From Malachius bipustulatus (Eukaryota > Arthropoda > Insecta > Coleoptera > Melyridae): a stretch of DNA of 64,000 nt. A program made the translations under genes and the position numbers. Positions 1-12,185 of this stretch are shown one piece after another. Numbering within the stretch: position 1 is the first letter of the stretch; every line of letters starts with the position of its first letter. The notes beneath the pieces were generated by a model, which searched no databases, was not told the DNA's origin, and saw nothing but the letters and a program-made list of their open reading frames with translations. The DNA lies in NCBI GenBank assembly GCA_910589415.1, contig OU342639.1, forward strand, positions 19,352,268-19,416,267, written 5' to 3'.

Positions 1-2565
1 GAGTATGGATACAAAAGTTGATCTTGGGCGTGAATTTTCATTAATAGTGGTGGAATTCCTTGCCCATCCGAAATTACGGCGCGGGCGGCCTGCGGAGGGG
101 GTACTGTGGGTACACAAGGGTGGGGATGGGGGTCTGGGACTATAATAGGCTCGCCGCTTTGCCAGCCGAACTGACCCCGCTGAGATTTTAAGTAAAATAA
201 TTCATCTGCTCAGCGGCCGACAGGTCATAAAACAATGGCATAATCTCCAACAATGGAGACGGGGGAAAGCGGATAACATTGATGGAAATGAGCTCTATGG
301 AAAAACAAAACATTTATATCAATGGAACAATGGTAGTCAGGGATCAATGGAGAGGCTATTAAATCCAAATTACTTCAGGAGAAATTAACCGGTTCGCTGA
401 GATTCGATAGACAAAGATTTTGACGAATTAATTTAAATGATGATCTAAGTAATCGTCGCCCATTGGAGTTATCTTATAGATAGAGAGAGAGACTTCGCAG
501 TCATCGCCATCCCCCGGATTCTTCTACTAAAAAACCCATTAAATGAAAGGAAGCGTCTGTTAAGAGAATTTCAAATCTATAATTTAAGTTTTGAAATTCC
601 TAATGACTATTATAGTTTCTCCAAGAAAATACTTTTTGTAGACGTCGTAAGTCTAATAAAAAAAGTTTTTCTAGTTCGCGTGCCTGACTTCCTTAACTTA
701 TCAAATAAAATATGTTGTGAGGGATGAAAAGCGCCGCACGTATACCTGCGGAACGAGATTCATGGTCAGCTACTTTGTCGGAGGTTCCATCCAGTGAAAT
801 GGAACAAGAATATTAGAATGGAATCGGAGTAATGGGAATTTTATTTACTATTCAGTGTTATTCACTGCCCTATACGTTAACGTCTGGGACAGCTTGCATA
901 TCAACCATTCTATCCCAAACTTGTCTACCTCTTTTGTATTTATAAACTCTTTTTAGACTTGTTACATGCCTATGAATTTTATTTCATAGGAACTTAATTC
1001 ATAGGAATTTTAAACATAGGAATTTTTTTCATACGTATGTAATTTAATTTTTTCTGAAGAAATTCAAATAATCGTAACATGAAATGAAATTCTCAAAAAG
1101 GACAACTATTAATTTTCTATTCGAATAATGCTCCTCCTTTTTCTGCACAGATTTCAATGCGAGCTTTCCCAGTTCCGTAACATTGAATTAGATAAATTCT
1201 TTGTTGTAAAGTCAACATTATAGCATACAGTAGATTAATTTGCAGTTCAATTGATTTGTTAGATTTGACAACTGCTGTCAGTGTTGTTTTTCAATGAAAT
1301 CATCATACCAAGCTTACGTCTAAAAATTACGAAAAAAAATTTAAGTGCAATTATTGAAGAAAAATTATATTATCTCAAGAACCGTTCGAGTTACCTAAAA
1401 AGTAACTTTTGTTTTGGGGATTTGAAATCAAGCAGGCCAGATCATCAAGAGTGAAATTTTCTGAGAAATCAAAAACAAAAAAGTTTTTCCTCTTTTAAAG
1501 TCGATCCGGGGACATACTGTATATAAGGCCTACTAGATAATGAACTTTGAAGCTGTTAGCATATCATCTTTAAAAATGTTATAAATGAAAATCATCCAAG
1601 AAAGAGTATTGCGGGACATCACTACATGCTTGATTACAGCGATGTGCGATTTTTCAGCACATCCCAGTTTATTCCGTAGGTAGCTGTTATAGGTATAGAA
1701 AATGTAACTAGGAAGAAGATTCCCAGAAAAGCAGAAATCTCTCAGCTTTTTCAGATGACAATGACTTTTACATATTTAAATATAAACTTCTTTGGTGGAA
1801 AAAAAGATATGGTGAGAATTAGTGACATTTTTGAAGTCAATCTGTAAATAAATACTTCAAATCAATAATCTGGGACGTCCTGGTGTACTGATTTATTCTT
1901 GACATTGTCAGTAGTAATTGTCAGACTACTCGAGTTCTGATCAAAACGATTGAAGAGTTTTATTATAAAGTTCTATTTGCACACTAGCTGGAATTTCATA
2001 ATATTTAGGTACTGGAGGAAAATATAAAACTAGGAAAATTAATCAGTTCGTTCGAAATTAAAGGAAAATCGCGCCAATATAAAAAGCAATCTTAATCTTT
2101 CAATATAGAAGTCGAGAAATGGAAAATCAGAATTCTCGTTGAACGGTAATTATATTTAATTTATGTTTATTTATGCTGTTTTAATTACAAAGAGTTTTAA
2201 TAATCATAAAGATTTGTTAACGGAAGTATTAGAGGGAAATCCGAAGTCAGACCTCACTAGCTAATTGAATATTTTCCTGAGAGCTAAATAATTAGGAACG
2301 GCAATAATAATTAAAGAATCGGTGACTTAATAGAAGGGAAAGGACGTATATTAATAAGTTCTATCACGGAATGATGAAAATTGAGTTTTTATCATTCCTG
2401 TTATTTATTAATACCTTCTGCTTTTAATATGAAAATTAGTTTAGCCAAGTTATGAGAATATGCTTAATTTAATTTTTTAAGGATAATTTAATTACCTATG
2501 GTAAGTTAATTTACTGCCTATTATAAGCGGACTAAAGAAATAATCAATGATACACTTTTTTACCG
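1..2565. other. No gene recognised; AT-rich DNA with one GC-rich patch
   Basis: No coding region or known repeat could be recognised. The stretch 55-230 is clearly richer in G, C and CpG than its surroundings and has no open frame of note; it could be a conserved regulatory block or an old repeat remnant. A 15-bp minisatellite at 983-1027 is listed separately. The rest is AT-rich without obvious structure. Confidence 0.5.
983..1027. repeat. 15-bp minisatellite, 3 copies
   Basis: Three consecutive 15-bp units (983-997, 998-1012, 1013-1027) share the core CATAGGAA. An inverted copy, CCTATGAA, lies just upstream at 969-976, so the first unit can also form a short hairpin with it. Confidence 0.7.
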
Positions 2566-2862
2566 TCTATTATACAGGTTGGTATGTAAAACTTCCGCAC
2601 AATATTTATAACTTTTTTATTTAACGTTTATTTTCTAAATACCGAAACGGGTTAATTTTATTCATATAAATCATGACGTCATATATTTTTTTTTAATAGC
2701 AACCCTCCTTTGTCAGAAATAGGTTATTACCTTCTTTTAACGATTAGTGGTTTATTGCCAACCGCTGACAAATACAGGGTGTTTTGTTAGAAAAACAAAA
2801 TAAGTCAAAATGTAAACAACCAGATATTCAAAATTGCATTTCTACAAGCCTCACTTGATCCA
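2566..2862. other. Possible remnant of TA-flanked DNA elements
   Basis: Holds a TACAGG start at 2574, a TGACGTCA palindrome at 2674-2681 followed by a T-run, and a TACAGGGTG element-type terminus at 2773-2781. The TGACGTCA plus T-run resembles the arms of the foldback at 49844-50569. No matching second terminus was found, so borders are unknown. Confidence 0.3.
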
Positions 2863-3480
2863 TGAATTAAATGAGGACGACCTCGACCGTCTACTGCAGC
2901 AGTAAAGAATTACAGTTGTTGAGATGTGGCGAGATTCCAACTTTTTGATATTGATGGCTGCTCCGCTGGATCCAGTATTAGCTCAAATTAAGCATTTTGA
3001 AGATTCGTTTGTTAATGATGTCAACATTTTATTTTCGAGATCAAAATTATGAAATCGGGCTTAAAGACTCAGTCTGCCACGATTGATATCCTGAGGGGTA
3101 AGATTGGAGAACTTCTTGATACTAATAAATCACGGATCGTGGAGCTACAAAAGTCTCGGAGTATTAATAGTATTGATAATAATTTACCTCGAAATGCTGC
3201 GAATAATACATGAAAAATTTCGTATAGCTCAGATTCTTGAGATAAATCTGATGTAGTTGTTAAATCAACAAATCAGCAAAATAGTTCACAGACTAAGTTT
3301 AATGTATTGCGTTCTGCGGACCCGGCATCAGTCGAACTGGAGTAGTGCGGGAATCAGACGTAGTTGTCAGTTGTTCTTCAGAGGGAGACGCAGAGACATT
3401 AAAACAAATTGCGAGATTCAAGATTTCAAAGAACTTCCTGGTCAGGGGGGCAGCAAAATTGTACCCTAGGACAGAATTGT
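2863..3480 (+). pseudogene. Possible degenerate LINE ORF1 fragment
   Basis: Translating across several frames gives stretches rich in charged and leucine residues, such as LKTQSATIDILRGKIGELL from about 3060, that resemble the coiled-coil ORF1 protein of insect non-LTR retrotransposons. The frame is broken by at least three stops or shifts; the longest open stretch is 70 codons at 3257-3469. No zinc knuckle or RT was found beside it. The assignment rests on composition and general look only; an unrelated host pseudogene is possible. Confidence 0.25.
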
Positions 3481-3960
3481 TGGCGTAAACAACTACTAAC
3501 TTTCTTTATGATGATAACTCTGGACTCCAAAATTCTGTATGCCACCAGAAACACCAGAACATGAATCACAGGTCCGAGAAATATTGTCTTTTCTGATCCT
3601 CTGAGATTCTGGCGGTATTACGAGTATATCCAACAAAAAAAGACGATAAGATAAGAAGTCATACCCAAAACTTATTACTTTTTTAGTCGCTATTAGAAAA
3701 CCAGAATATTAAGCAGAACTCAACCTATTTGCCAACTGCGCAAGGTGAAAAATAGAAAATTTCAAATCAAAATCATGGATTCAAATGTCATTTTTGTCAA
3801 CTTCCGCTGCTAAAACGTCAATTTGTCATTGTCATGAGCCCGACGCTTGAGTTGACTGTAGAAAAACAGGGTTAAATTTATTTTATTTTGAAATGTGAGG
3901 GTGTTGGTAGAGCCCAGCTATTGGACGGGGTTGGGGTTGTTTTTATTTAAACAATTCTTA

Positions 3961-4179
3961 CAGCCAATATTATAAAGGCTCATTAGGCTAACGGGCAGAT
4001 TTCTCTGCTGGTTTTTGAAGCTAATATCGACGTCAAATGACTTTTTTTAACATTTCTGTAATAACTTTCATGTCAAGAATAGATAAATTTAAAAAATTTC
4101 CACATAGACTCGATACCTTCTTCAGAAATTGCCACAGAAATCTGCCCGTTAACTTAATAAGCCTTTATAATGCCCGCTG
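3961..4179. mobile_element. MITE with long imperfect terminal inverted repeats, PIF/Harbinger-like
   Basis: The two ends are imperfect inverted copies over roughly 70 bp: the left reads CAGCCAATATTATAAAGGCT and the right, reversed, CAGCGGGCATTATAAAGGCT, followed by a shared block ending ACGGGCAGATTTCT. The element is flanked on both sides by TTA (3958-3960 and 4180-4182), the 3-bp target site expected for PIF/Harbinger. It has no coding capacity. The superfamily call depends on the short TTA duplication and is tentative; the inverted-repeat structure is clear. Confidence 0.65.
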
Positions 4180-4283
4180 TTAGTGAATTATTTTAACAAC
4201 CGCATATTTGAAAATACTAAAAATATTGAATATTTTTGAAATTAAATGGTTTTGATATTATAAATTGACAATAAAATATTTAA

Positions 4284-5249
4284 CCCGGGAGTGGTCGCTA
4301 GGTGAGCATTTAGCTCACCATTGTCTTTAAACTGTAATTATTCTGTTACTTGAACTCGTACAATCTTGTCGATTTTTCTAGCTTAGTTTATAGCCAAAGA
4401 AGAAACATGGGAAGGATTTTGTGATGAAAATTGGGTAAATTTATTTTTTATGGACGCTTCATTCACCGCAGTTGCAGCTGCGCGAGCTAAACGCTCATTA
4501 GCGACCACCCGTGTCACTCAACTGCTCTTATGTTTAGGTCTGCTAGCCATATGCAAGGGTTGCTGTAATTTCTTTATCTGAAGTTATTTGTTGTTTTTAT
4601 GGTATATGGTATTAGCTTAATTGGTTAAGAATCGAATCACTTTGTGTTATTTAATGTAAAAAAATCCTATAGTTATATACCAAAAAAATTTATATTGGCA
4701 AGTTAACATTATTCCCCCTTATTTTAAAATACCTACAACAAATATTGCTAATAAAGGGTGTTCTATGATCGGAAAGCCAAAATAAAATTTCATATTATAC
4801 AAAACCACATCATGAGCATAAAAAAGAATAACTTTGTCCTGATCGGGCTTCATTCAGGAAATATTTACAAAAATGTAAAACTAAATCATCTATCAATATT
4901 TTATTTTTTTCAGTACTTAGACAGCCAAATTAAAATTTCATCAAAAATTTAATTAAATTTAAATTTTTATTTGTTTTATTAAAAAATAATAACATTTTCC
5001 AGGTAGGCTTTGTTTAGGAAATACTCAGCCAAAAAAAAAGACAACGCGTGATCTGGAAATTATTTTTTATGCTTCTAATGCGGTTTTGTAAATTTAATTT
5101 CAGATGTTCGATCACCAAACACCCTATATTGTAATTCAAAGTACTTTTTATTTCACATTTTTGTGCAATAAAATTGTTGATTTTACATGCGAGCGAAACG
5201 CTCGCTAGCGACCATTGGTGTTACAAATCACCTAGCGACCAATGCCGGG
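4284..5249. mobile_element. Non-autonomous piggyBac-like element (TTAA target site)
   Basis: Flanked by TTAA at 4280-4283 and 5250-5253. The ends match as inverted repeats: CCCGGGAGTGGTCGCTAGGT on the left and, reversed, CCCGGCATTGGTCGCTAGGT on the right. TTAA duplication and CCC-starting termini are hallmarks of piggyBac. Subterminal copies of the terminal motif (TAGCGACCA followed by a GGTGT or GTGTCAC block) occur near 4500 and 5206. No transposase is present. A second MITE is nested at 4754-5126, so the original copy was about 590 bp. Confidence 0.75.
4754..5126. mobile_element. 373-bp MITE nested inside the piggyBac-like element
   Basis: The termini AAGGGTGTTCTATGATCG and, reversed, TAGGGTGTTTGGTGATCG are inverted copies next to TA dinucleotides at 4752-4753 and 5127-5128. 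Similarity continues inward as an imperfect inverted repeat of roughly 90 bp around AGCATAAAAAA. There is no coding capacity; the 64-codon frame at 4758-4952 is an accident of AT-rich DNA. Its position shows it inserted after the piggyBac-like host element. Confidence 0.6.
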
Positions 5250-5488
5250 TTAAGGCCGATGCTTATGTGAATCCAGTTCGACTAGAGAAAATTAAAATAA
5301 GCTCTTGAATAATTTATTCCTAATTAATGAAACTTAATTAATTATCAGATTACATGTCGCGATTTAAACTTAACTATTTAATCTGAGAAAAGTAGCTACA
5401 GACGGTATAGACTGTTCTGTCTCTTTAGTAAGACAATAATCATGTAAAGCATGACTGCCATGTTAGGAAGAAACTGCCAAGCAATATA

Positions 5489-6486
5489 CAGGGTGCACCA
5501 TGTATCCTTCTCTATATTGCTATCTCCTGAACGCTAAGAGATACAGGGTCGGTTAAATTAGAGAAAAGATGCGCAGTTTTGTGGCCATCTCGAATTCGTC
5601 ATAACATGCAAGATATCTGTGACCGTTCCTGAAATATCCTGAAAAAACTGAAAAATCGAGATTTCTTATTTTCCTCATATCTTTTTTATTATTGGAAATT
5701 AATAAATAATTTTTTGTAGGCTTATATAAGCCGTTAAGAGCTATCCATCTGACATTCCAAAAATTTTCAAGGCCTACTAGATCCAAGAGTTTTCACAGTC
5801 AACTTTCGTTTTTCTTATGGCCGCCATATTATTTTTTCATGTCGTTCGATATGAAAAAAATAATGGAAACCAAAAATTAATAAACTTCAAAAAATTTTTT
5901 TTAAATTTTTATTCTTAATTTTTCAACGAAAAACCTAATAAGAAATCGTCGAAAAACGTCAACATTTGTAAAATACGCCGAAATAGTGCTTGCCTTATGG
6001 TTTTTTAATTTATCTATGAAATTCGGTCTAAAAATGTGTCTTTTTTGTAAAGAAAAAAGAAGAATAAAAATTTTTTTTTTTTTTTGAAGTTTAACAATTT
6101 TTAGTTTTTATGATTTTTTTTTATACCGAATAACATAAAAAAAACACTATGGTGGCCATAAGAAAAACGAAAGTTGACTATGAAAATTCTGGGATCTAGT
6201 CGGTTTTGAAAATTTTTGAAATGTCAGATGGGTAGCTCTTGCCGACTTATGTAAGCCCACAAAAAAATATTTATTAATCTCCAATAATAAAAAAGATATG
6301 GTAAAAATAAGAAATCTCGATTTTTCAGTTTTTTCAGGATATTTCAGGAACGGTCACAGATATCTTGTATGTCTCGACGGAATCGAGATGGCCACAAAAT
6401 TGCGCTCCTTTGGATTTGTTTAACCGACCCTGTATCTGTTAGCGTTAGGAGATAGCAATATAGAGAAGGATACATGGTGCACCCTG
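5489..6486. mobile_element. Foldback element, 998 bp, CAGGGTG termini, TA target site
   Basis: The whole element is a diverged palindrome centred near 5988. The ends CAGGGTGCACCATGTATCC and its inverse are near-perfect and flanked by TA on each side (5487-5488, 6487-6488). Inside, blocks such as ATACATGGTGCAC, GAAAAACTGAAAAATCGAGA and CGAAAGTTGACT occur in inverse order in the other arm. The small central region is A/T-tract rich. The element is non-coding; the 77-codon minus-strand frame at 5553-5786 is spurious. TA flanks suggest a Tc1/mariner-type mobiliser, which is inferred. Confidence 0.85.
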
Positions 6487-6488
6487 TA

Positions 6489-9400
6489 TGTATAGAATTT
6501 AAAATTCAATTTTCTATATAGTGCAATGTTAACCCGAAACGTAACATTTGTTTGCCAGAGCATGGCAAGGAAATAATAGTCAAGGGTCGTAATTTACACA
6601 TATCGTGAATATGATCGAGCCTAGAAACCTGAGGAATCATGATATTATGTTGAATGCGGCCTTGAAAACTGAATTAGGAGCACTAATAACAGGCGCTATA
6701 TTATCACTTACACTGTCTCGTCGAATGAGCTGCCCACTAACTTAACCAACTACTGTCTCTCAATTACGCAGCTTCATCTCAGCCCATCTTGATAACTGTG
6801 ATCATGCAAAATGTATTTGCGAACTGTTTCTCAAGTAGTTTTGCCAGAACTACTAAATTAAGACCTCCTTTGCATGAAAGACTAAATAATATTCTAGCCG
6901 ACAGCATGAATTATTATTCTCACAAATAATTCCCGTTCTTTAAGGAATTATTACCTACTAACTATTCAATGGAATCGCACATAATAATTGGAAGTTACCT
7001 TGGAAAAAACAATTGGTAGGTAGGTACTCAAAAAATATCCTCTTTTACAATATATTTAGAACATGTAATTTACCTAACCGAATTAAAACTTCATTTATAA
7101 TATGTATCAAAATAAAAATGTTGTCTCAATAAACATTTGCTGCAATTTGGAGTATTTGCAGTGTTTATATCGGCGAAAAGCTATTTGAGGCATCAGACCT
7201 AACTCAGGGCTAAACTCTATAGTATTCAGTGATTCTCTCGCATTGCAGAGAACTTTGTAGAAAACTTACAGTATCACCTGCTGCAGAGAATTCAGCAAGA
7301 ATCTGGGATCGTAGCAACTGCAACATATTTAGGATTCTTATTTACATCTTTGCACATTGGTATTGAGGAATATGATAGAGAGAAAAATGTTCAACAGAGG
7401 AGATATGCCGTACCTCGAAACATGCAGGCTCGATTTAACGTCGACATATTCAACTACATTGCCACTAAGGAAAAAAGAGAGACGAAAAAGTAGAATGCAA
7501 CGTAGTTAGTTCAATGAAAGATACAACTTAGTGAACATTCAACCGACTATACACTTTTTAATAAGAGTATAATACTGTAACAATATTGTACATTGAAGTT
7601 ATTTTATTTGCTGTGTATTTAGGTATATACAACGTTTCAACTAAAATGCTCCCTCCTAACTGTCTGTGAATTATTTACTTTGAATAAATGCGATTCCGGA
7701 TTTCACATATTCCTATATTCCTAGCTGAAATGATCATGCAATAAAAAATTTATTTTGAGGACGTGTTTTATCTTTATTTAGAACATGTTTTAATAGAGTA
7801 GGTAGGCAGTGGTTGAGTGTTTTGTGTGTCATTTTATTCTGTAAAATTAATCAGAGTAGACTTGAGAATTTTATTACAATTATGGCTTTATATAGGCAAC
7901 CTTTCTGAATGTGTGATGTAAATTTGATATTATTTCAATATTGATAGAGTTTTTAGAAAATAGGTAATCGGTCTGAACTGTGTAGATGTAGTCGCTCCAC
8001 TCTGGAAATTTGACACTGAGAACTAGCTCAAAGAAGTTGCTGGAAATCGCCAGGCCAGTGCAAGAGAGTCTACTAAATACCAAAATGATTCCGCATTCTA
8101 CGCATGTTCCAGATTGAAAATTAGTTCTCATTGAGCTATCAGACATTTCTAGACTCAACGGCCAACGGATGTAAAAAGAGGAGCTGTCGGCACTCTAGCT
8201 GTCGGTATTTTGAATGTCAAAGCAAAGTATCACAGAATGAGAAGACACAGAGTATAGTCAGTTGTCGCCAGTGGTATTAATTATCAAGTGTGAAGTAGAA
8301 GACAGAGTGAAGTATAAGGGTGAAAGAGAATAGCTGTGTAATATCTGTGTGGAAATAGGAAGACAGCTGATTATTTAGATTTAGAGGTATTGGTGGAGCT
8401 GGAGAATTAAGACTTTTGCAGACTTTAATATTGATTTTAATAAGTGTGAGATCCGGAATAAAAATAAAAATAATAATAATAATAGTTTATTCCCCAACAG
8501 TATGAACGATAGAATTGATTACAGGATATTGTTTAAATAGTTGAATCAGATACAGGAGAACCTCGACAGACTGAAATTTTGGTGCAATTGCAATCACCAT
8601 TTACTTTTCTTTGTCAGAGCACTTGATGTGGGTGTGTATATGTACTTGTAAATAACTTGAACTTATTTTGCTTGAATACATGAAATAACCCTTTTAATCA
8701 TGAAAATTAACATTTTTGTGAGAATTAAAAAAAATAATTGTTATAATATAACCTCATATGTAGTGACAAATCTAAGAAAAGCGTCATGACTAGGTTATTA
8801 AAAATAATTATTAATTGTTTCTTAGACAAATTAAAAAAAAATCTCTACTACCTTGTTTCTATTTACCTTGTTTCAAAATGTTATATTGTTATATCTGACA
8901 GACTGGCAAGGATTTTTCAAGCGACAAGGTTAGATGCGAGTTATTATAAAGAGTGCTCGTATAAAAAATATGCCAGTGACGCATTTCTGGACATTGTTAT
9001 TTTTGGGAAAATTGATATGAAGAGATGAAGAGAATAAGTATATAGTGATTCAATAAAGTCTGCTATTCTCAATAATACAATACGAGTCGGTAACAGGATA
9101 TTGCTTTTTTCCGAGGGGAGATATATCTATCAGAATTAAATATTAGCATTTTTTCTTTCCTCTAAAATTATTATTTTCCACGCTCAGGTTACAATTTTGA
9201 ATTTTTCTGTTACTGTAATAAATAGGTGAGTGCAAATTATTATCATTTATTCATTAATCCATCAGAATTTCAAATTGTATAAATAATTCTCTCACCTCGT
9301 CTTTATTTTAGATTATTTTTAGGAGTTTTCATTTATATCAAAGTATCGTGTCTAAGTAAGGATAAACTCTTAGTTTTGTTCTATGCTCATTTCAGAATTA

Positions 9401-10479
9401 ACTTACACAGGAAACTGGAAGGTGCTAATTCAATCGGACTTATCAAGAACTTTGGGCTCCAGAGGTTAGACTTGCACGAAGCTCTGACGAATAACTGATG
9501 CCGAAGTTTCCGAATTCTAAATAACTGTAAAATAAAACCTGACTGGAGTTTCCGCGTTATAAAACCAAAATTAACCTAGAAAGAAATTAGTTTGGTAAAG
9601 TATTTGTGATCGGTGTCGTTTTTATAAGCGATCGAAAGATTCCCCATCAACGAACGACTTATCCGCATCCGCGACTTTCCCGTGTTCGAAAATTCGCGTT
9701 AGATTTTAGAAGTGCAGACACTTTTCAAATAAAACTAAATCTATTGCTTGGAAATATTTATTAGGGCGTTACTCGAGATGATCTGGAAAATTTGAGGACT
9801 CAACTCAGCTTTAAAAATATTGTGTGGCTTCTGATTCCTAACTCTTCAAAATATTAGAAAATTAATCATACAACTCATCAATACTTCAGAATTAATTGAC
9901 AGTGAATGTTATGTACATTATGTATATGTTTTAATAAGTCTTTTTGGTTTACCAATAATCTGATGTTGAACTTTTAATTTAGATGCAAAGTGTTTCTTGC
10001 AGTTTGGAAGCCTGTAAAACTGGAAAATTCTGAAAGGGAAAAGTAGAAACGACCCGATGAAGTGGTGGTGGTTCATCTATGGCCACTGGTTACTGGATCA
10101 CAAAGCAGCGAAGATTCTATGCGATAAAATATGCAATGATTTCTTCTGGAAGATTCCGACCGGAATGGCTTCTCGAATAGCTTGGCCTAAACGATTTTAG
10201 TCTTAGACAATCTCAGATTTTATAAACACATTCGTTCTCTACTATGTTCTACGGTATCAATAATACCTCTTTTAACGAAACTCTCAGGAGAGTTAACTCA
10301 TTCGTATATTGAATAGATGAAGATATTGGCGAAAAAATTGATTCTGTATTTTTCCTTGAGCCACCTGGTTTTTGCCCGAACCTTAGCACTCCAACTACTT
10401 TCAAAAATTACTTTTTCAGTAAACGAAATTGAGTCACAAATCTCTAAGACGTGTTCCTCTTTTATTTCTGATGCTTTAT
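6489..10479. other. No gene recognised
   Basis: AT-rich DNA with only short chance frames (92 codons minus at 7880-8158, 80 codons plus at 8786-9028), neither recognisable. A short (AAT)n run lies at 8470-8486. The stretch 8170-8500 begins TGTAAAAAGAGGAGCTGTCG and ends CCCCAACA, which could be a solo LTR, but no primer-binding site, second copy or target duplication was seen. Confidence 0.5.
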
Positions 10480-10930
10480 GCTTTGTGCTTCAGAGACCTT
10501 TTGATAATGGCAATATTCCGACACCTTAATATTATAGCAGGCCACTTAGTCTTGTCTCCGTGGTAGCCAAGCTAACCGAAAAGGCATTTGTTTCCAGAAT
10601 TCTTCCTATTGTTACTGATAACAACTTCGTATCTTCTGCGCAACATAGTTATAAAACGTAATCTTATTGCGAACATGCTGGCCAGGTATGGCGTCCCAAC
10701 TTAAAAGAGACAAGTCCCTTCTCGATTCAACTCGGCGACTGGCAACTCGCCTTTCTTTTGGATACACGCGTCCTAGCTACCCCGAACATTTGGATTTCTG
10801 GATATCTGGAAGGGAGATACTGGACCTTTCTTCACAATGTAGTCACTTTGTTACATTGGGAGTAGTTGATTAAGACACTGTTAATTTGCGCTGGCAACGA
10901 TGGAATTGGAGATTGTTTAGATCTGACGTA
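10480..10930 (+). pseudogene. Degenerate non-LTR RT fragment with internal deletion
   Basis: Around 10530-10655 the plus strand encodes, across frames, YSRPLSLVSVVAKLTEKAF, matching the RT motif usually written NYRPISL...KLLEK in Jockey/CR1-type elements. From about 10668 it switches directly to text resembling the C-terminal region of such polymerases: VWRPNLK in one frame, then LLDSTRRLATRLSFGYTRPS in another (10667-10873), comparable with the common form 'LE.VQRRATRL..G....Y..RL'. The palm with FADD that should lie between is missing, so several hundred base pairs were deleted. Stops and shifts make it non-functional. The 70 codons upstream (10317-10529) may be a further degraded part. Confidence 0.6.
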
Positions 10931-12112
10931 AGGCAGCCAAGTGTCAGAAATTCTCAGACCATAATCTCAGCCTTAATACGACTATATACTTCTTTTTTAT
11001 CCCTTGATGGGCCTTGTTCTAGTGTTTCATGAAACTTACCTGAAATCTAGTTAGACTTCATGAATCCTACTTGTTGTTTCATAATATTTTTGTATGATCG
11101 CTTTCATGAGAGTCACTGGTAGATTTTGGCGCCCACTGCTTTGCCTTAAGTCGAGGGTGCTGGTGATATATAATATTTGCTCTGACTTATTGCTCATATT
11201 CTTGATGGATTCTGCTGTTGAACTATGAAATAATTCCGCCAGGTCAACATGTTTAAAAAAATAGCCACAAGAAATTTGATTGATGGATTTTGGTGGAAGC
11301 GAAATTTTTAGTTTGAAGAAGAGAATATACATTTGATTTGGGCGTGAAGAGTCTGAAACATACAGATTTAATCTAGGATTCCTCTTTATTGAGAGCATGT
11401 TGTAAGCAACATTCCATTGATGCACTGTTTTTGCTTATTTTGTGTCCATTACCAATCATTTTGCCTATATCATTAGCGAACATTGTGATGTTGATTGGGA
11501 AGAGTGTTTGAAAGTTATTTTTGATAAAAAAAAAACAGTTATGCTGAGGATAGATCCCAGGTGAATTAATTTTTCTATTATAGTTTTTCTAGTGAGTGCT
11601 TCTAAAACGAATTTAATGTCTTCGGTGGAACGATGTTTACAGAAACCTTACAGAAATATACATCATTTTACAGTAGTTTACGATCTTCTCGAGGATTTTA
11701 TACATGCCCCACATTATTTGGGATTTACCTGGACTTTAGCAGGTGACACGAGAGCTTTGTACCATGTTTGGGGAAAGCTGTTTTTAAAAATATACACGCT
11801 GGGCAGGGTTGAGATGATAAAATTTTCAGGATAAACTCTGTTAGTTTCTACCCCCCCCCCCCCCCCCCCAAATAAGTAAATTTTTCTTTAAACGAAATTA
11901 CGCCCCCATCAACCCAACATATTATAACAGTATGGAAGGATCGCAGTCCCCATAAAAGCCTTGGGAGTAATGTTATACATCAGAGAAATATTAATATTTA
12001 TCGCAGCAAGAAGAATAAAAAGATGAGCCGGCAGTTTTATTAATGTTGTTTCCATAAAAATGACCTTCAGTTGATGGAAGATAAATACTCATTGTTCCAT
12101 GGAATATATGTG
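10931..12112. other. No gene recognised; unassigned minus-strand frame of 124 codons
   Basis: The minus-strand frame at 11051-11425 (124 codons) is long for this AT-rich window but has no recognisable domain and no neighbouring gene signals. A plus-strand 80-codon frame at 11592-11834 is equally unassigned. The C19 tract at 11851 is listed separately. Confidence 0.4.
11851..11869. repeat. Homopolymer run of 19 C
   Basis: An uninterrupted run of 19 cytosines in AT-rich surroundings. It is G-quadruplex or i-motif capable in principle, and is also a typical spot for sequencing or assembly error in length. Confidence 0.9.
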
Positions 12113-12185
12113 GCCGCGACGTGGTCCAGTGGCAAGACCTGTGGCGGCAAATTACAAGATCATGAGTGCGATTCTCCGGACGCCC
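12113..12185 (+). mobile_element. tRNA-derived SINE head (or tRNA pseudogene)
   Basis: An A-box-like TGGTCCAGTGG at 12122-12132 and a B-box-like GAGTGCGATTC at 12164-12174 have the order and roughly 30-bp gap of a RNA polymerase III tRNA-type promoter. The segment begins GGCCGCGAC and ends CCGGACGCC with weak end pairing and no perfect cloverleaf, so it is not a working tRNA. The body and tail of the SINE after 12185 are AT-rich and their border is not clear. On the minus strand it produces a chance frame rich in R, H and P, as such SINE heads often do. Confidence 0.6.

Noticed and set aside
983..1027. CRISPR array
   Set aside because: Three 15-bp tandem units without spacers, in a eukaryotic context.
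8170..8500. Solo LTR
   Set aside because: TG...CA ends only; no second LTR, target duplication or primer-binding site.
11051..11425. 124-codon minus-strand frame as a host gene
   Set aside because: No recognisable domain, no splice or start context, and base composition like the flanks; left as unassigned.
12113..12185. Functional tRNA gene
   Set aside because: A- and B-box-like sequences are present but acceptor pairing is poor and no proper anticodon arm could be drawn; a SINE head fits better.
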